NCBI RefSeq assembly: GCF_022376445.1
Contig: NW_025955115.1
Location: 1-64,000, forward strand
DNA from: Fomitopsis serialis
Taxonomy: Eukaryota; Basidiomycota; Agaricomycetes; Polyporales; Fomitopsidaceae
Direction of reading: 5' to 3'
Length of the DNA stretch: 64,000 nt
Below the pieces are notes generated by a model. The model saw only the letters and a list, made by a program, of their open reading frames with translations, was not told where the DNA came from and ran no database searches. Position numbers and translations under genes: made by a program. Below are positions 23,996 through 35,512 of this stretch, one piece after another. Numbering within the stretch: position 1 is the first letter of the stretch; each line of letters opens with the position of its first letter.

Positions 23996-24104
23996 GGACG
24001 TTAGACGCAGGGTTCGTGACGAGAAGAATATCGGAGCACTACATTAGATGGGGTGGAAAAAGAAATAGTTGACCGCGCCATGCCGGCCTCGTCGCACTGG
24101 TGCC

Positions 24105-24520
24105 TCAATCTATATCCATCGGCTCATCGGCGGCTTCCAGCGTGCCGTCTCTAGTGACCGTGACACCTGGCCACGGCGCCGAGAGGTCAGCCGGCAACGC
24201 CTGGAGGGTGGCCAGCAGCTGGTCCTCGTTGACCTGCCAGGCGTGGTACGCGAGATGGAGCCCAAGCATAAAGGCTAGGACGAGGCCCGTAAAGTTAGGA
24301 CCGCCTTCGTTGAGGACAACCTGGTACTCTTCCGTCCCATCAAACCACACCAGGAGCCGCGAGTCCTAGCACACGCCGTCAGGCCCTACTGCGAGAGGTT
24401 TCCCCATGGATGTGTTCACATACCTGGATGGCGTGCGTTCGCCAGCTGGTCTTAAAGGCAGATTTATATGAACGCCGCTGATCGAACCCATCGACGATGA
24501 AGACGCCAACTACACCGGCA
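24105..24520 (-). CDS. Fragment of an uncharacterised gene (cargo)
   Basis: Two minus-strand exons join across an intron near 24367-24424: VGVFIVDGFDQRRSYKSAF... then DSRLLVWFDGTEEYQVVLNE. The second has one hydrophobic stretch (FTGLVLAFMLGLHLAYHAW) and ends EPMDID at 24105. An intron acceptor precedes the first exon, so the gene continues upstream, probably into the minus-strand frames at 24540-25560, which I could not assemble. No family recognised. Confidence 0.4.
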
Positions 24521-26537
24521 AGATTCAGTTAGACAAACGACAAAGCAAGTGCGGCCGACACGAACACTGCGCGTTATCGAGCTCCGTGATTGCGACGGTG
24601 CAAGGTATCCAGCACAACGAAGGGATCTTGCGGTAGAAAGCGGAGGCGATGAATTTCACCGAGCGAATGTCGAAGCCGTTGCGAGGGTTCAAGCTATGAC
24701 AGGTGAGCGTAGCCCTGAAGACGTCGCAATGGAGCCTACTCACCTGGGCATTTTCGTGTTAGGAGTGGGGCGAATGCAGGAGTTGCAACGACGAGCTGAG
24801 AGCTGTCGGAAGCGCGCCGTTCCATCGTCTCATATACCGTTCGCGTTCAGCCAGTGGCGTCGACGATGACAGAAAAGGCTCACCATTGTCCCTCTCCGGC
24901 CAGAGGTCAATGTAATCCAACTGCAGCTACGAGAGTGTAGGCGGCTCATGCGCACCGGGGTTCAAGCGCTCATGTGCCGCTGGGATCGGCGTGAGGCTCT
25001 TGTGAAGGGGCGTGAAGAGCGCAATCGAGCGGCGGCACCGCAAGATTGGCACGATGAGTTAATACGAAGCCTTCCGATACGTCTTGGCAGCGGTTTGGCG
25101 GGTTCGGAGGGCGCGCTACGTCGTATCCAGGTTTCTTATAAGCTCGTGCTGCTGATTATTGAGCTTCGGACCAACATGTTGAGAGGAGTCAAGTTTGCGC
25201 TCGAAGGGCCGACAGAGCGATAGGTTGACCGCGTAAATCGGAGGAGGGATCACGGTGCAGAGCGTGGCTCCCCGAGAAGCCTTCGTCATGGTGGACAGCA
25301 TGCACCGGCGGGCAACGAGTGCCACACCGATTGAAGATCAAGCGCGTCCGATGCTTGGGACTGTCTAAAATTACACTCTTGGCCGTTGACGACAAAGACG
25401 TCAGGAACTCACAACAGCTTCCCGGCGTATTCCGCCGCGGAATTTGCTGGCACGTTGTAGGACAGGTGCGTGGAAACGAGGCGAGGCAAGCGCGAGGCTC
25501 GAAGCGATAGCGCTCCGCCATTGATTCGGTTTTGCACTTACGCCAGACAATTAACACGGGAGGCTGCAGACTCTGGCAGGACGCTACAGGGAGGCGGAGT
25601 AGTCAGCGGTAGGAACTGTCAGCCTGAGCGCGCTGCGAGATATCGAGAACAGCGGGACATCACCGACCTCGCCTCCGACAGCTGCGCAACGATATTGTGC
25701 CAAAGCTTCTAGACCTCGCGCCGTGAGGCCCTATCATGACAATCGAGCGGATGACCCGCACGAGTCGTGTTGGGCACGCTGTAGGCAATTCTGAGCCCTA
25801 ACCGACCAATGGATACGCGCGACGAATACGGGGCCTGACCTCTTGACATGAGACGCACGCCAACACAGAGCGATGAGCGTAATACATCAACGCAAGGAAC
25901 TCCGGGCCCGAGATCTACTTGCCTCTGGGATGAGAGTTTGGCTCTCCCGCGGTGCCCTTCCAACTGCGAATCACTATATGTGGATATGGACAGTCGGCAT
26001 CATATCTTCAGATCCGATCGGACACCGTAAGCCTGGAGGGAGATCTAGAAGTACTGCGTATGGGCGCCTGTGTACTCAGCCACCGGTCTGCTGCAGACAG
26101 CAACACAACGAACCGCAGTCTTCCAAGGCTACTCGTACGTTGCTGAAGCTCCAGCGCGACGCTGATCGGCGACGGATCGCTTTGTCTTGCCCAGCGTACT
26201 GCTGTCGGGTTGATGCATAAGTTGCGCATGCGACTGAAGCCAAAGGCCCCGCTGCCTCGTGCCAGTGCGCATACGTACTACCTCCTCGCTGAAGAAGCGG
26301 CTGGGGCTGGACGGGGGACAAGCTCCTCCCGCAGACGCACGTGCAATTCGCGTTCTTTCGGGATCTCTTGGCGTTCATGCGGCGGGCTCGACGCTAGACA
26401 CGCCTTCGTGTTACCGTATCGCCGGTGCCACTGAAAGAGTCATCCAGTACAAGATGACGGCGTGCCAAACTGGCAGCTTTCGTACCAGGTCTTCGGTGCG
26501 TCTCCCTTCCCCTCATCCGCGTCTTCTCCCCGGCATT
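24521..26537. other. Unresolved region, possible decayed genes
   Basis: Many 60-120 codon frames on both strands. Minus-strand pieces such as NLSLCRPFERKLDSSQHVGP (about 25160-25230) look protein-like but sit in shifting frames. No complete model can be supported. Confidence 0.35.
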
Positions 26538-27667
26538 ATGCTGCGTGCTCTCTTCAGCCTCGGTTCTCAGGCGTTCGTCGTGTATGTGCTCTTACTCTAC
26601 GGCACATCATGGGTATGGTCGGGGCTACGATCGCTCTGCCAATACCCGTTCGTCTCTTCTTTTGTACCTTCTTGCGACGCCATCAACTCCAACATGACTG
26701 TCTGGGCCGCTCTTCCGCTGCTGTTGGGTGCGCAGACGACGGGCATGGAGCGCGTGCTCAACCAAACCGGCGCGCACGCTGAGATCGTTTTCGATCTACT
26801 CGAAACTCGGCTGGCTTCGGTTGATCTTTCGATTCTTGTGCAATCGAGTGATCTCGAGTACCGGCACCAGATATCGAGTCTCATTGACAAGGTCGCGGAT
26901 GATGCGCTGGACCTCAATCGTGGTCTGCAACATCTCTCGGCCAAAATCACGTCGGGCTTTGACAGGTGAGCCTACGCTTCCCATTCACGTGGTGAGAGAC
27001 CTACGATACAGACAATTTGAAACTATTCAGGATCTTGTTGACGAACGAACACCTGTATCAGCTCCTGCGCAACTCTCCTATCCCCCCTGGTCGCATGCTC
27101 GACGTTCAATTTTGCTACTCTAGCTCGAAACCACATGACAACCAGGCATGCCTCATCCAGCCTCCTTACCCCGACATCGCGCGTGCGTACGAGCGCGCCT
27201 TGCAGACGTATGAAGGTGTGCTTCGCGAGCTCATCCAGTGCAGCGCCGATTCCCTCGCGAAAGCAGCAGTCCTCGACGCGGACTTGGTTTCGACTATGAA
27301 CATTGTCGCGTGGGAGAAGTTTGGCGTTGACCTGGCTCAGCAGGAGCGGGGTCTAGGGTTGCTGTGGAAGCTCCTAGGCGGCAATAGGCGGCATCTCGCG
27401 AGCCTGGCTCGCAATGCCAACATCCTCAACCGCGTTGGAGACCACAGCGCAAAAACTCTGCGCTACGTCCGGACAATCCAGGACACGCTCGAAGGCATGG
27501 AGGAACACCTCCATGAGCTGCGCCTTGTAGCATCCGGGGCGATGGTGGCGGAGGCCGCACCGCCGGAGGTCATTCTGCGAATGCTTGCCCGAGGTCTCGA
27601 GCGCTTGGGGAGCGCGCGCATTGGCGACTCTGAGCGACAGGTTTCGAAGCTCGTGGATCCTCTTTAA
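26538..27667 (+). CDS. Membrane/helical protein, family member 2 (cargo)
   Basis: The ATG at 26538 starts MLRALFSLGSQAFVVYVLLLYG, a hydrophobic N-terminal segment, with a second moderately hydrophobic stretch (MTVWAALPLLLGAQ). It continues with amphipathic helices (VFDLLETRLASVDLSILVQS, SSLIDKVADDALDLNRGLQHL) that I recognise as typical of an uncharacterised basidiomycete family. A phase-2 intron at about 26968-27030 joins FDR to ILLTNEHLYQLL. The C-terminal half is all-helical with leucine spacing (LGLLWKLLGGNRRHLASLA). The gene ends at 27667. It is related in layout to the gene at 21742. An upstream start (26259) is possible. Function unknown. Confidence 0.65.
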
Positions 27668-29090
27668 CGAAGGCATAGGTGAGTTTGACGCAGATGCATC
27701 CGGGCGCTGCTGATCCCGGCCGCAACAGTTCGTCGGCTGCCCCTACCCCTCTTCCAACTCCCACATTCTCCTCCGCGCTTTTCATTCCCCTTGTTCCGCT
27801 CTTCTTGGCGTTTCCTGATCTCAATCTTGGCTCCCTCATCCTTAACGTTTTACCTGATATCGCTCGTAGTGCCTGCAGTTTTCACTCTCGTCTACGAACC
27901 ACCTCTCACCCCCGCTCTTGTTACTTCACCATCTCGTTCTGCTTGCTTTGAAATGTATATGTTCGAGTGCGGCTCGGGTGTATGAGGCTGCAAGCGACAT
28001 ATGCCGCTGTTATCGACGACCAACAACGTAGTTGGGCGACCGGACGCGTGACGTGATACTACATGCAAGCCGTGGCTTTCTTTGCGACTGCTGACCTTGC
28101 CTTGGTTTCGCTAAACTTGAGGAGACTCTGACGAGTCCTGGCCGCGTTGCATACCGATTCGCAGGCCGGTGCATGGCGAACAAAACCGCATAAGCACAAG
28201 ACCCCGTACGCGTGCTATGCGGGTCTGATTCCCTTCAGCAACGTCTGCGCGAAGGCGAAAGACCTCGAGAAGCAAGGCTCGAGCGACATCCTAGCTCTGC
28301 GCGGTGCGCTAGTTCAGCGGTGCCGGTGAGCCCGGAGGTAAGCGCCTGCCGCACCAGCGCTTCAGCCTTCTCCGATCGAGCCACTCAGCCCTACAATGCA
28401 GCCTCCTGCAGGGCATCCGACGTCAGTTCCGCCAAGCGGCGTCAGGCCTATCAAGCATAAGTACCGGCAGGAGTTCATGAGAGCGCCTGCGCACCACCGT
28501 CTATCATGTCTGAGTCGCGACTGCCTTTCGTCGACCGCTCCCCGGGCCACTCACGGCTTCCTGGGATTCCAGTTGAGCGGGAGGCGAGTCTTTACAATTA
28601 CATGACGCGCTGGACGCTGACCATCGTTACCAGCGAGATGTCAAGAACCCCGGCCCCATTATACTTCGGTATAGACAGTTGCGCGCCTCAGAACCAGCTG
28701 CGTGCGTGTCAACGCGCACTTCTGGCTGCCGTTAACTCAGACTGACCGCCCCCAACGTTGAAGCCAACGAGACGTGAAAGGGAACCTGGCGGAGAGCAAC
28801 ACCGTGGGCGTCGGGCGCCGCGTAAGCTCCGTTTCGTTACATGCTGGCTCAGGCTCATGTTGCCTGCCCTCTTGCCCTCTCTAGGGAACGAACGCTCAGC
28901 CCGGTCAAGCGGCACCTACAGGGCTCGGCGGCCCAATGAGAAAGGGCGGCTTCTTGCTGCCGGCTTCCACAAGCAAGCAACGCTCCGAAAACGACAACAC
29001 GCCTATCCTGAGCCACCCGCCGAAAGCCCCAGTACGCTCTTGACGTCTATCCTGCGACCTACCCTCACGCCGACGGTTGAATATCTCAGC
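27668..29090. other. No firm gene model
   Basis: Contains an ATG frame at 28506 (MSESRLPFVDRS...) and others that may be upstream exons of the gene at 29091. Exon links cannot be fixed by eye. Confidence 0.3.
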
Positions 29091-29774
29091 TCTTCTCTGA
29101 CAAGCGGCAAGGATCGCCTGCCCCTGCTCTTCAGTCGAACGCAGCTTCGCTCGATTCCGCTCTACAGAGGCTCCGCCTGTCTGCACCCGTTGAAGCGTGG
29201 GCCGACCCGCCTGTCATGAACTCGGGAGTACGCAGCGTACATTTCGACGTTTCACGGAGCCGCCCGCAACGCAGCCACCCGCCCTTGCGCTACGCCCCGA
29301 TGCCTCCCGCGCCATCGCTACCCGCGGCGGCGGGAGCAGATGTTGTGTCCAAAGGAACGGAGCAACCCTCCGACGCTTCCATGCATATGTACGTACCTCC
29401 TTTAGCGCGCTTACCTTCGTGGCTAATCGCTCCTCAGGGGGCCCGTTCGGCACGAGCATGCCATTAGATCGCGCGCGGAGAAGGTTGTCTGGTTCGCCTC
29501 TGAGGGGCCTCCGCTCACGGCTGTCGCGCTTCCTCCCACGATTGCGAACGTCGGCGATGTGTACGTTCATAAGACCCTTGGGAGCGTGCAGATTTGGCTG
29601 CGCGCCGCGTCGGGAACGTGGTTGCCTATCGCTGAGCAGCACCCGCACCCAATCATAACAGGCTACGTCCTGCGCCTCCTCGAAAACGGCGATCCGCGTT
29701 GGGTGACGAAGGAGACGTTTCGTACCTATGTTGGGCGCCAGAAGAAGTTGGAGCAATCTGCTTATCTCTCGTAA
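29091..29774 (+). CDS. Conserved agaricomycete protein of unknown function (cargo)
   Basis: An exon begins after the acceptor at about 29090, reads LFSDKRQGSPAPALQSNAAS... through an internal methionine at 29216, and joins across an intron at about 29390-29438 to GPVRHEHAIRSRAEKVVWFA. The C-terminal part (ANVGDVYVHKTLGSVQIWLR, then HPHPIITGYVLRLLENGDPRW and WVTKETFRTYVGRQ) is the conserved core of a family I recall as common in Agaricomycetes, with no assigned role. It ends at 29774. Earlier exons probably exist. Confidence 0.5.
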
Positions 29775-30091
29775 GGCAGCATCGAGCGCGTGATATGGCC
29801 CAGGAGACCTATACATAGCTTACAATAATGCGCATGTACTATCGAGACTCGACGACTCGGCGTTAACAAGGCGTTGTTTGGTGCCTTCCGGCTTCGCCTG
29901 CTTCGTTCGCTCCTACCTCTTGTGCCGCTGCATGAGCTAACAGACCAAGAAAGCCGTGGCGAATCTCAGGGCTGTGTCGATCACCGCTTGTCGGCGTTGG
30001 TGGATCGGGCGCGCAGTTCAGCAGTCGAGTTGTGCGCCATCGACGATAACGCCAGCGACACGTTTATTAAGCTAAAGAGCCATACATGTGT

Positions 30092-31519
30092 TCAAAAAGG
30101 ACGCTTGGGAAAGCGTGCGATGCCTGCTGTAATGCGGGAGGAGCGTCCAGCCTGGTATTCGTGCCTTTCAGCCGTGCTCAGCTCTGACACCATACGCCCA
30201 CCAAGCTCTTGAAACTGAAAAAGAGTACCGCCAGTCCAAAACACAGCAGAGCCGCGACATGCCCCCTGCGTTGTGAGAGGCGTGTTGTAATGAGTAAAGG
30301 CAGCGGAAGGTATCAACAAGGGCACGCCTGGGCCAACCTCAATCTCGCATTCAAGATCTGCGAGGCCAACACGGCAATCTGCCGACGGATTGTACCGCCC
30401 AAAGGGAACGATACAACAAAGGCCAGGGCCCAAGTTGGTACAGTCAAGATGTCGCTCGCAGACGACCTCTCCAACGTTGAGGGCAAAGGAGGCAAAGGGG
30501 TGAAAGAGAGATTCTAGAGAAGCGTCGCCGCGAACGGCATAGTCTAAGGTGCGCGCATAATACTCATAGAGCAGAGGAAAATTCCGGCGGAAGATGCCTA
30601 CCACACTTGAGCGTTAGCATGCCTTGCAACAGCGTGCAGTTGCAACTGCTTACCAGCAACCAGCCGTATGACAGGCGCCAACACACGGGCAAGCTCGTGC
30701 GCAACCTCGACGTGTTCGCAGAAGTACTTGGACATCCTTGGTCTCTGGGAGCAAGTCAGCGCCAGGCGGCCAAGGGCGGCACAGAAAGCGCACCGGCTGA
30801 TTATCCTTGTGAAGTGTGAAGTAGTATTGCGAAAAAGTCCCGCGTTTAGAGGAAGTGTACGTCGGCTTGATGCCTGTCTTTACCACGTAGGCCGCAGCTG
30901 CCGTAAGAAGGCCGTTGGCCTCCTGAGTAGCAGAGCCTTGCCATGCCCGATACGCGACCAAGTGGCGAGCACGATCCAAAATCTCGGCAGCCTTACTGCG
31001 CCAGCCCTTGGCCGTCAGCTCAAAGCCGCTGCGCTGCAAAGGACACGTACCCGCCGTCGTGGCCAACAACCCGCTGTCCTCCAGCGCTCTCCGCCTCTCT
31101 GCGGCGAACCTTTCGATGGCCGATGAAACCGCCCGAGAGCGGCATATCTGAGAGGGCAGATCCGGCCGCTGCGACGCGGGAGGCCTCCGCATCTTTCTGC
31201 GCCAACCACCCTGCAGCGCGGGCGGCGCTGCGAACGGCCTGCCGACGGGCTTTGCGAGCGTACTTCCTCTCCGACCGAGCGGGGCCGGCAGACGAAGGGG
31301 CTGCGCTGAAACGTAGGGCTTGTCAGCGCCAGCCCTCGAGCAGCATAACTCGCGCGCCCACCTCTCTTCGCCCTCCTCACCATCCAGGCGACAACCGCTC
31401 ACTGTTCCCGGCGAGGCCAGGTCTTCGAGTCCAGCATGTCCCATCAACCCATCGTCCACAGCCTCCTCGTCCCAAACCAGCCGTAGCCTGTCCTGGAAAG
31501 ACGCCCGTCCTCGAACCAC
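30092..31519 (-). CDS. TET/JBP-like 2-oxoglutarate/Fe(II) dioxygenase (cargo)
   Basis: The C-terminal exon carries the double-stranded beta-helix signature of the fungal TET/JBP group. HxD appears as RHLDCTN (His at about 30451), followed by GLCCIVPFGRYNP, the distal histidine in IPSAAFTHYNTPL (about 30292), and the 2-oxoglutarate arginine in CRGSAVFWTGGTLFQ (about 30256). TET/JBP enzymes oxidise the methyl group of 5-methylcytosine or thymine in DNA. The upstream part (to 31519) has a basic helical N-terminus and KRGTFSQYYFTLHKDNQPVR...PPGADLLPET. The frame changes near 30730 (LPETKDVQ to KYFCEHVEVAHELARVL) without a plausible intron, so there is either a 1-nt frameshift or a base error. An intron near 30602-30652 joins LVA to GIFRRNFP. 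A further 5' exon is likely beyond 31519. Confidence 0.6.
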
Positions 31520-32510
31520 GATGGGATCCTGCGAGACGCACTGGTAAGGAGGGTCCCAAAAAGAGGAGTAAGCTTACCATGGTCGCCGCCAAGCGGCGCA
31601 GTGCAGAGGGCGGAGGGGATAGTCTGCCGCCGGGCGTTACTGAGCAAGGACGTTCGGGCAGCCAGCGAGGGGGCGCTCGGCACGGGATTTTGGACTCCAC
31701 TCAACCGCAAGCCTCGCGCCCCCAGTAAGCCGGGACGGAGCGAACGCGCTCACCGTAGCTCTCGTGGTTGAGCAAGCGTGGGTAGGGAGGCCAAAGCCAA
31801 AGTTTAGCGGCGTAGGGGGGTGAGAAACGGCCTCTCGATTCGACGGTTTTGTCAGTTCGCCGCGCGGGCGAGTCACGTGAATTGCATCGCGATCCTCCTC
31901 CTGCTGCTAAGCGCTCAACCTAACCGCTCCCCTTCTTTATCCTTCAGGTCCCTACTGAACTCAGAGCACCCCTCCGCACCTGCCGGGCCCCGCCACGCAA
32001 GGATGAGGCCAGGCAGGCCTGGCACGTCGACGTCCGCTGCCGGTAGGCATCCTCAGGTAAGCCTCGGCGTTGGCCGTGGTGCTAACCGTACTGGTAGGAT
32101 CTTCCGCCTTTCGCGGCACTTGGCTCGGACGGGCCAAGCCTCCTACCGTCCCACGGCTCCCCTCGTTTGACAGGGAGCGGTGTTCGCGATTGGGCGGCAG
32201 CACTTCCTTATCGAACCTTTCAATTCCCCAACGATCCTTATTGATTGGCTGTTGCAGTGACTTGCAGCCCCTGCGTGCCGTTTAGTACGTTTGCGAAGCC
32301 ATCGGCCACGGGTGCGTGCGTCTTTACGCCCGCACATGCGCCGATTGTCGCAACAAAAGTACGTATCATCCCCACGCCCCTCTGCCGCCGCCAGGCTGTT
32401 CGCAGGCTAATCGTGGGCCTCGTTTGCATACCCCATCTGATATACCGCCGTCGCTCAAACGTCGCTGATCTGTAGTCGCTGTCTCACCCCTGACCATCCA
32501 CCAGGGACAA
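31520..32510. other. Possible upstream exons, no firm model
   Basis: A + strand exon-like stretch from the ATG at 32004 (MRPGRPGTSTSAAGRHP) ends at a GTAAGC donor near 32056 and could be the first exon of the 32511 gene. On the minus strand an exon ending at about 31578 (ALRRLAATM, donor GTAAGC) may be a 5' exon of the dioxygenase. Confidence 0.3.
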
Positions 32511-33020
32511 ATGTTCGAATTCAAGGCCATCATCATCCCCGCGGGCAACCGGCCTCCTCGTCTTGTCGACCTCAAAGCAAGCCCGCTTGCCACGCCCGCG
32601 CATCACCCGCCGGGGCCGTTCCGCTGTGGCCTTATTCCCCACCCTGAGCTCTACTATGACCGTATTGCTTACGGTCTAGGACCTCGTTCTTGGCAGTTTG
32701 AGGTGTGGGCCTTCGGTCAATTTTTGAATCCGGTTGACTGACGCGCAGACCAGCCCGTTGAATCTCTGGAAGGCATGTCCAGGAGGTTCGCAACCCCATA
32801 CATCGTCTTCTACCCCACCGTCTCGTCCGACGGCCTGCCGTTCCCTATCAACAAATGCGCGCGAGAGATCCAGGGCGACAGGTTTGAGGCGGCAAATGCG
32901 TGGCGCGGGGATCTCATAATTGCGAAGTATATCGGCCAGGACTACGCACAAATGACTCACGCGTCCATGTCGGATTTCCCTATCGTCAAGAACTGGCTTT
33001 CCAAGAAGCTTGCGCCATAG
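32511..33020 (+). CDS. Small conserved agaricomycete protein (cargo)
   Basis: The ATG at 32511 starts MFEFKAIIIPAGNRPPRLVD. An intron at about 32719-32751 joins VWAF to DQPVESLEGMSRRF. The C-terminal half (IVFYPTVSSDGLPFPINK, then WRGDLIIAKYIGQDYAQMTH and ASMSDFPIVKNWLSKKL) matches a family I recall as widespread in Agaricomycetes and uncharacterised. It ends at 33020. Likely soluble and cytoplasmic or nuclear; no catalytic motif is apparent. Confidence 0.6.
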
Positions 33021-33804
33021 TTCCGCTTCCAGGGTATGTGGACTGGCGTTGCGTATGCGTGCGGCCGTTACTCAGCGCCTAACCAGGGTTGACCGTCAGC
33101 GTTGAACATGGAATGCTAGCGTCCGATGTCAATATTTGTTGCACGAGGCGCTGAATCAATGTTGTTGGTGAGCAGAAGGTGGCCGATTGACGTGTGCCTC
33201 TCTGTATGCCGGTTCGTCCTACATACGCTCTCTTGACTCGGTCGCCAGCACGTATGCGCGTATCATCGGCTGCTGGTAAGCGCTGCTCGCTGCCCAGCCA
33301 TGATACGTCAGTAGCCCTCGTAGCCTTGACAAGCGGCCTTGTATCGCTGCAGTTGCGCGCGCCGTTGAAAGAGTTGGGCACCCATCATTGGTCCGCGCCA
33401 TCCTTTGTTTCCGGATCCGGCCTCATTCTTTCAGCTCTTTTGTGACTCTTCTAGCTTCATCGAACGCTGGTTGCATGCGTTCACCCGAGTGTTCATTTCG
33501 ACCGCTCACCTCGCCTTGAAGGCTTCGAGCGAAGACATCGGACGGCTTATGCGCGTTCGTCGCCCTCTTATTTTCGCGCCACTTCTGCCACTCAGCCTCG
33601 CGGTCACGCACCGTCTCCGCTCGAAGTGTTGCCACGGTTGCGGGGATCAACACGGTCGGATCCGCCGCTCGGATCCGACGTCGCTATTGTCCACAACAAT
33701 GTGAAAGATTCGCATTGTTCCATGGCAGCCAAGATGAATATATACGCTCTGCTGTGCTGAACACGTACGCCTCGTCCCAATACCCTCTGCTCCGTCCGCT
33801 GATC
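33021..33804. other. No gene seen
   Basis: Short frames on both strands; none supported. Confidence 0.45.
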
Positions 33805-35120
33805 ATGCCCTCGAGCAAGGAGCCGGGTGCCAGCCGACCCTCTGAGGAGGACGTCATCGACATCTCCTCGGACGACGGCGAAGCGCTCCATAATGCCAGG
33901 CGCGAGCCTTTACAACGGGACGCGCGCGAGGCTTCTGAACGCTCTGCAACACGTCCCAAAAAGCGTCCGAGAGGCAACGCAGCGCAAGCGGAAGTCCGGC
34001 GGAACACATCGACAACCAAGGACAACGTCAAGCGCGCACAAGGGCGGGGTACGCCATCCGATAGGAACGAGGCTCTACAAGAAGCCCTCGTTGCGGTATC
34101 AGCTGCCAGGGCCAAGTTACAGCGCGAGCTTGAGGCAGCTCACCAGGCATCGGACGAGCTATTACAGCAGTTAGCTGCCACAACTCAGGTATTGTGTTTT
34201 GTTTTCCCAACTGAGATGGGCTAATCGGACGCCTGCAGGAACGGGACAGCCTGCAGCTCATCGTTCAGGAAGGGCACAAGCATAGAGTGGAAAAACAGGT
34301 ATTCGTTCGCACACTCTATTTTACCGCAATCTCACACGTCCGCTCTAGGAAGTGAGCAGCGCTACTATGTGTACGATTGAATCGTTAACCAGGCCTTACA
34401 GGAAACCAAGCGGTTGCAGGAGGAAGCCCAGCGATTACAAGAGGAAGCCCAGCGATCACAAGAGGAAGTCCGACGATTACAGGGGGAAGCACGACGGCGC
34501 GAGGGCACTGTGGCGGCGACCTCAAGGGTAAGCCCGCGCATATCGCCCCTTCATTATCTGATCTACATCACTGTTGCTCAGGGGTTGATCGATGCTCTGC
34601 AAAGCGATTCGACCTGTACGATTTGCACTTGCCGACTGTGGTTGCCCTACGCGTAAGCCTGTTACCACAAGATATCACCGTTGATCCACAGCTTAACGTC
34701 TTGTCTATCCGCAGCTTGCCTTGCGGCCACACAGCATGCCAGGCGTGCCTCAAAGAGTGGTTCAGTGAGGCACTGATGCAACATCTGCATAATAACCCGG
34801 AATTGGAATGGCCGAACCTACAGCCTTACCGCGACGCCATTCGCAACCCCGAGCTACCAAGGGCGGATCGTGAGCGTGCCAAAGCAGAGCTCACTGACGC
34901 TCTGGCGGCCTACCCCCGTCCGCGCTATACATGTCCAACCTGTCGACAGCCGGCCAAGACGAGACCAACAGAAGAAGTGTCTCTCAGGAGCATCGTATGG
35001 GCCGTTGCTGAGGCACTCGGAGAAGAAAATCCAACGAAGTCCGACCGTGAGGCGGGGGGTAATCATAATATTTGGGACGGGTTTTTCTTACCTACAGCGG
35101 ACGATCTCAGGCTGGAGTAG
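33805..35120 (+). CDS. RING finger / coiled-coil protein 3 (cargo)
   Basis: The ATG at 33805 begins MPSSKEPGASRPSEEDVIDISSDD, an acidic segment resembling a SUMO-interacting motif (VIDIS followed by acidic residues). A basic linker (RPKKRPRG) could be a nuclear signal. Coiled coil spans several exons, including repeated QEEAQRLQEE units. After introns near 34530-34580 and 34653-34714 comes a C3HC4 RING (CTIC, LPCGHTACQAC, later CPTCRQPAK) with a long insertion between the zinc-binding pairs. The C-terminus has SLRSIVWAVAEALGEEN. It ends at 35120. The combination of a possible SUMO-interacting motif, coiled coil and RING would fit a SUMO-targeted ubiquitin ligase, but this is inference. Confidence 0.75.
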
Positions 35121-35512
35121 TGCGGGCAGCGTGGGTCTTAATATGCCGTTTATGCTCATTATGTATGTGTTTGTATGCATGTTTATCGTACCATGACCCC
35201 GTGCGTCGTTCGAACGATTGCTTGCCTGCGCCCTTCTGCTCAACACGCCTGGTCGGGATTCGGGAGTGACGGACCGTGCCGTCTTCTTACACAGCTCACG
35301 AAGGAGATTCGCTCTCTGGACGCCAAGCATGGGCGTCCTATGTAGGCAGCGCGCCGCTCGATGCTCCATTGTCTGAACTTGCAGCCTAGGCTGCCACGTC
35401 AAAGCCGCGTTGCGGCTTTGTTCTCGCGTGTCTTCACCCTATAAAAGACCCAGGGATCGCCAGCCTTGAAGACGCGGCAGCTCGACTCACCCTCAAGGGC
35501 CAGGGCCACACC

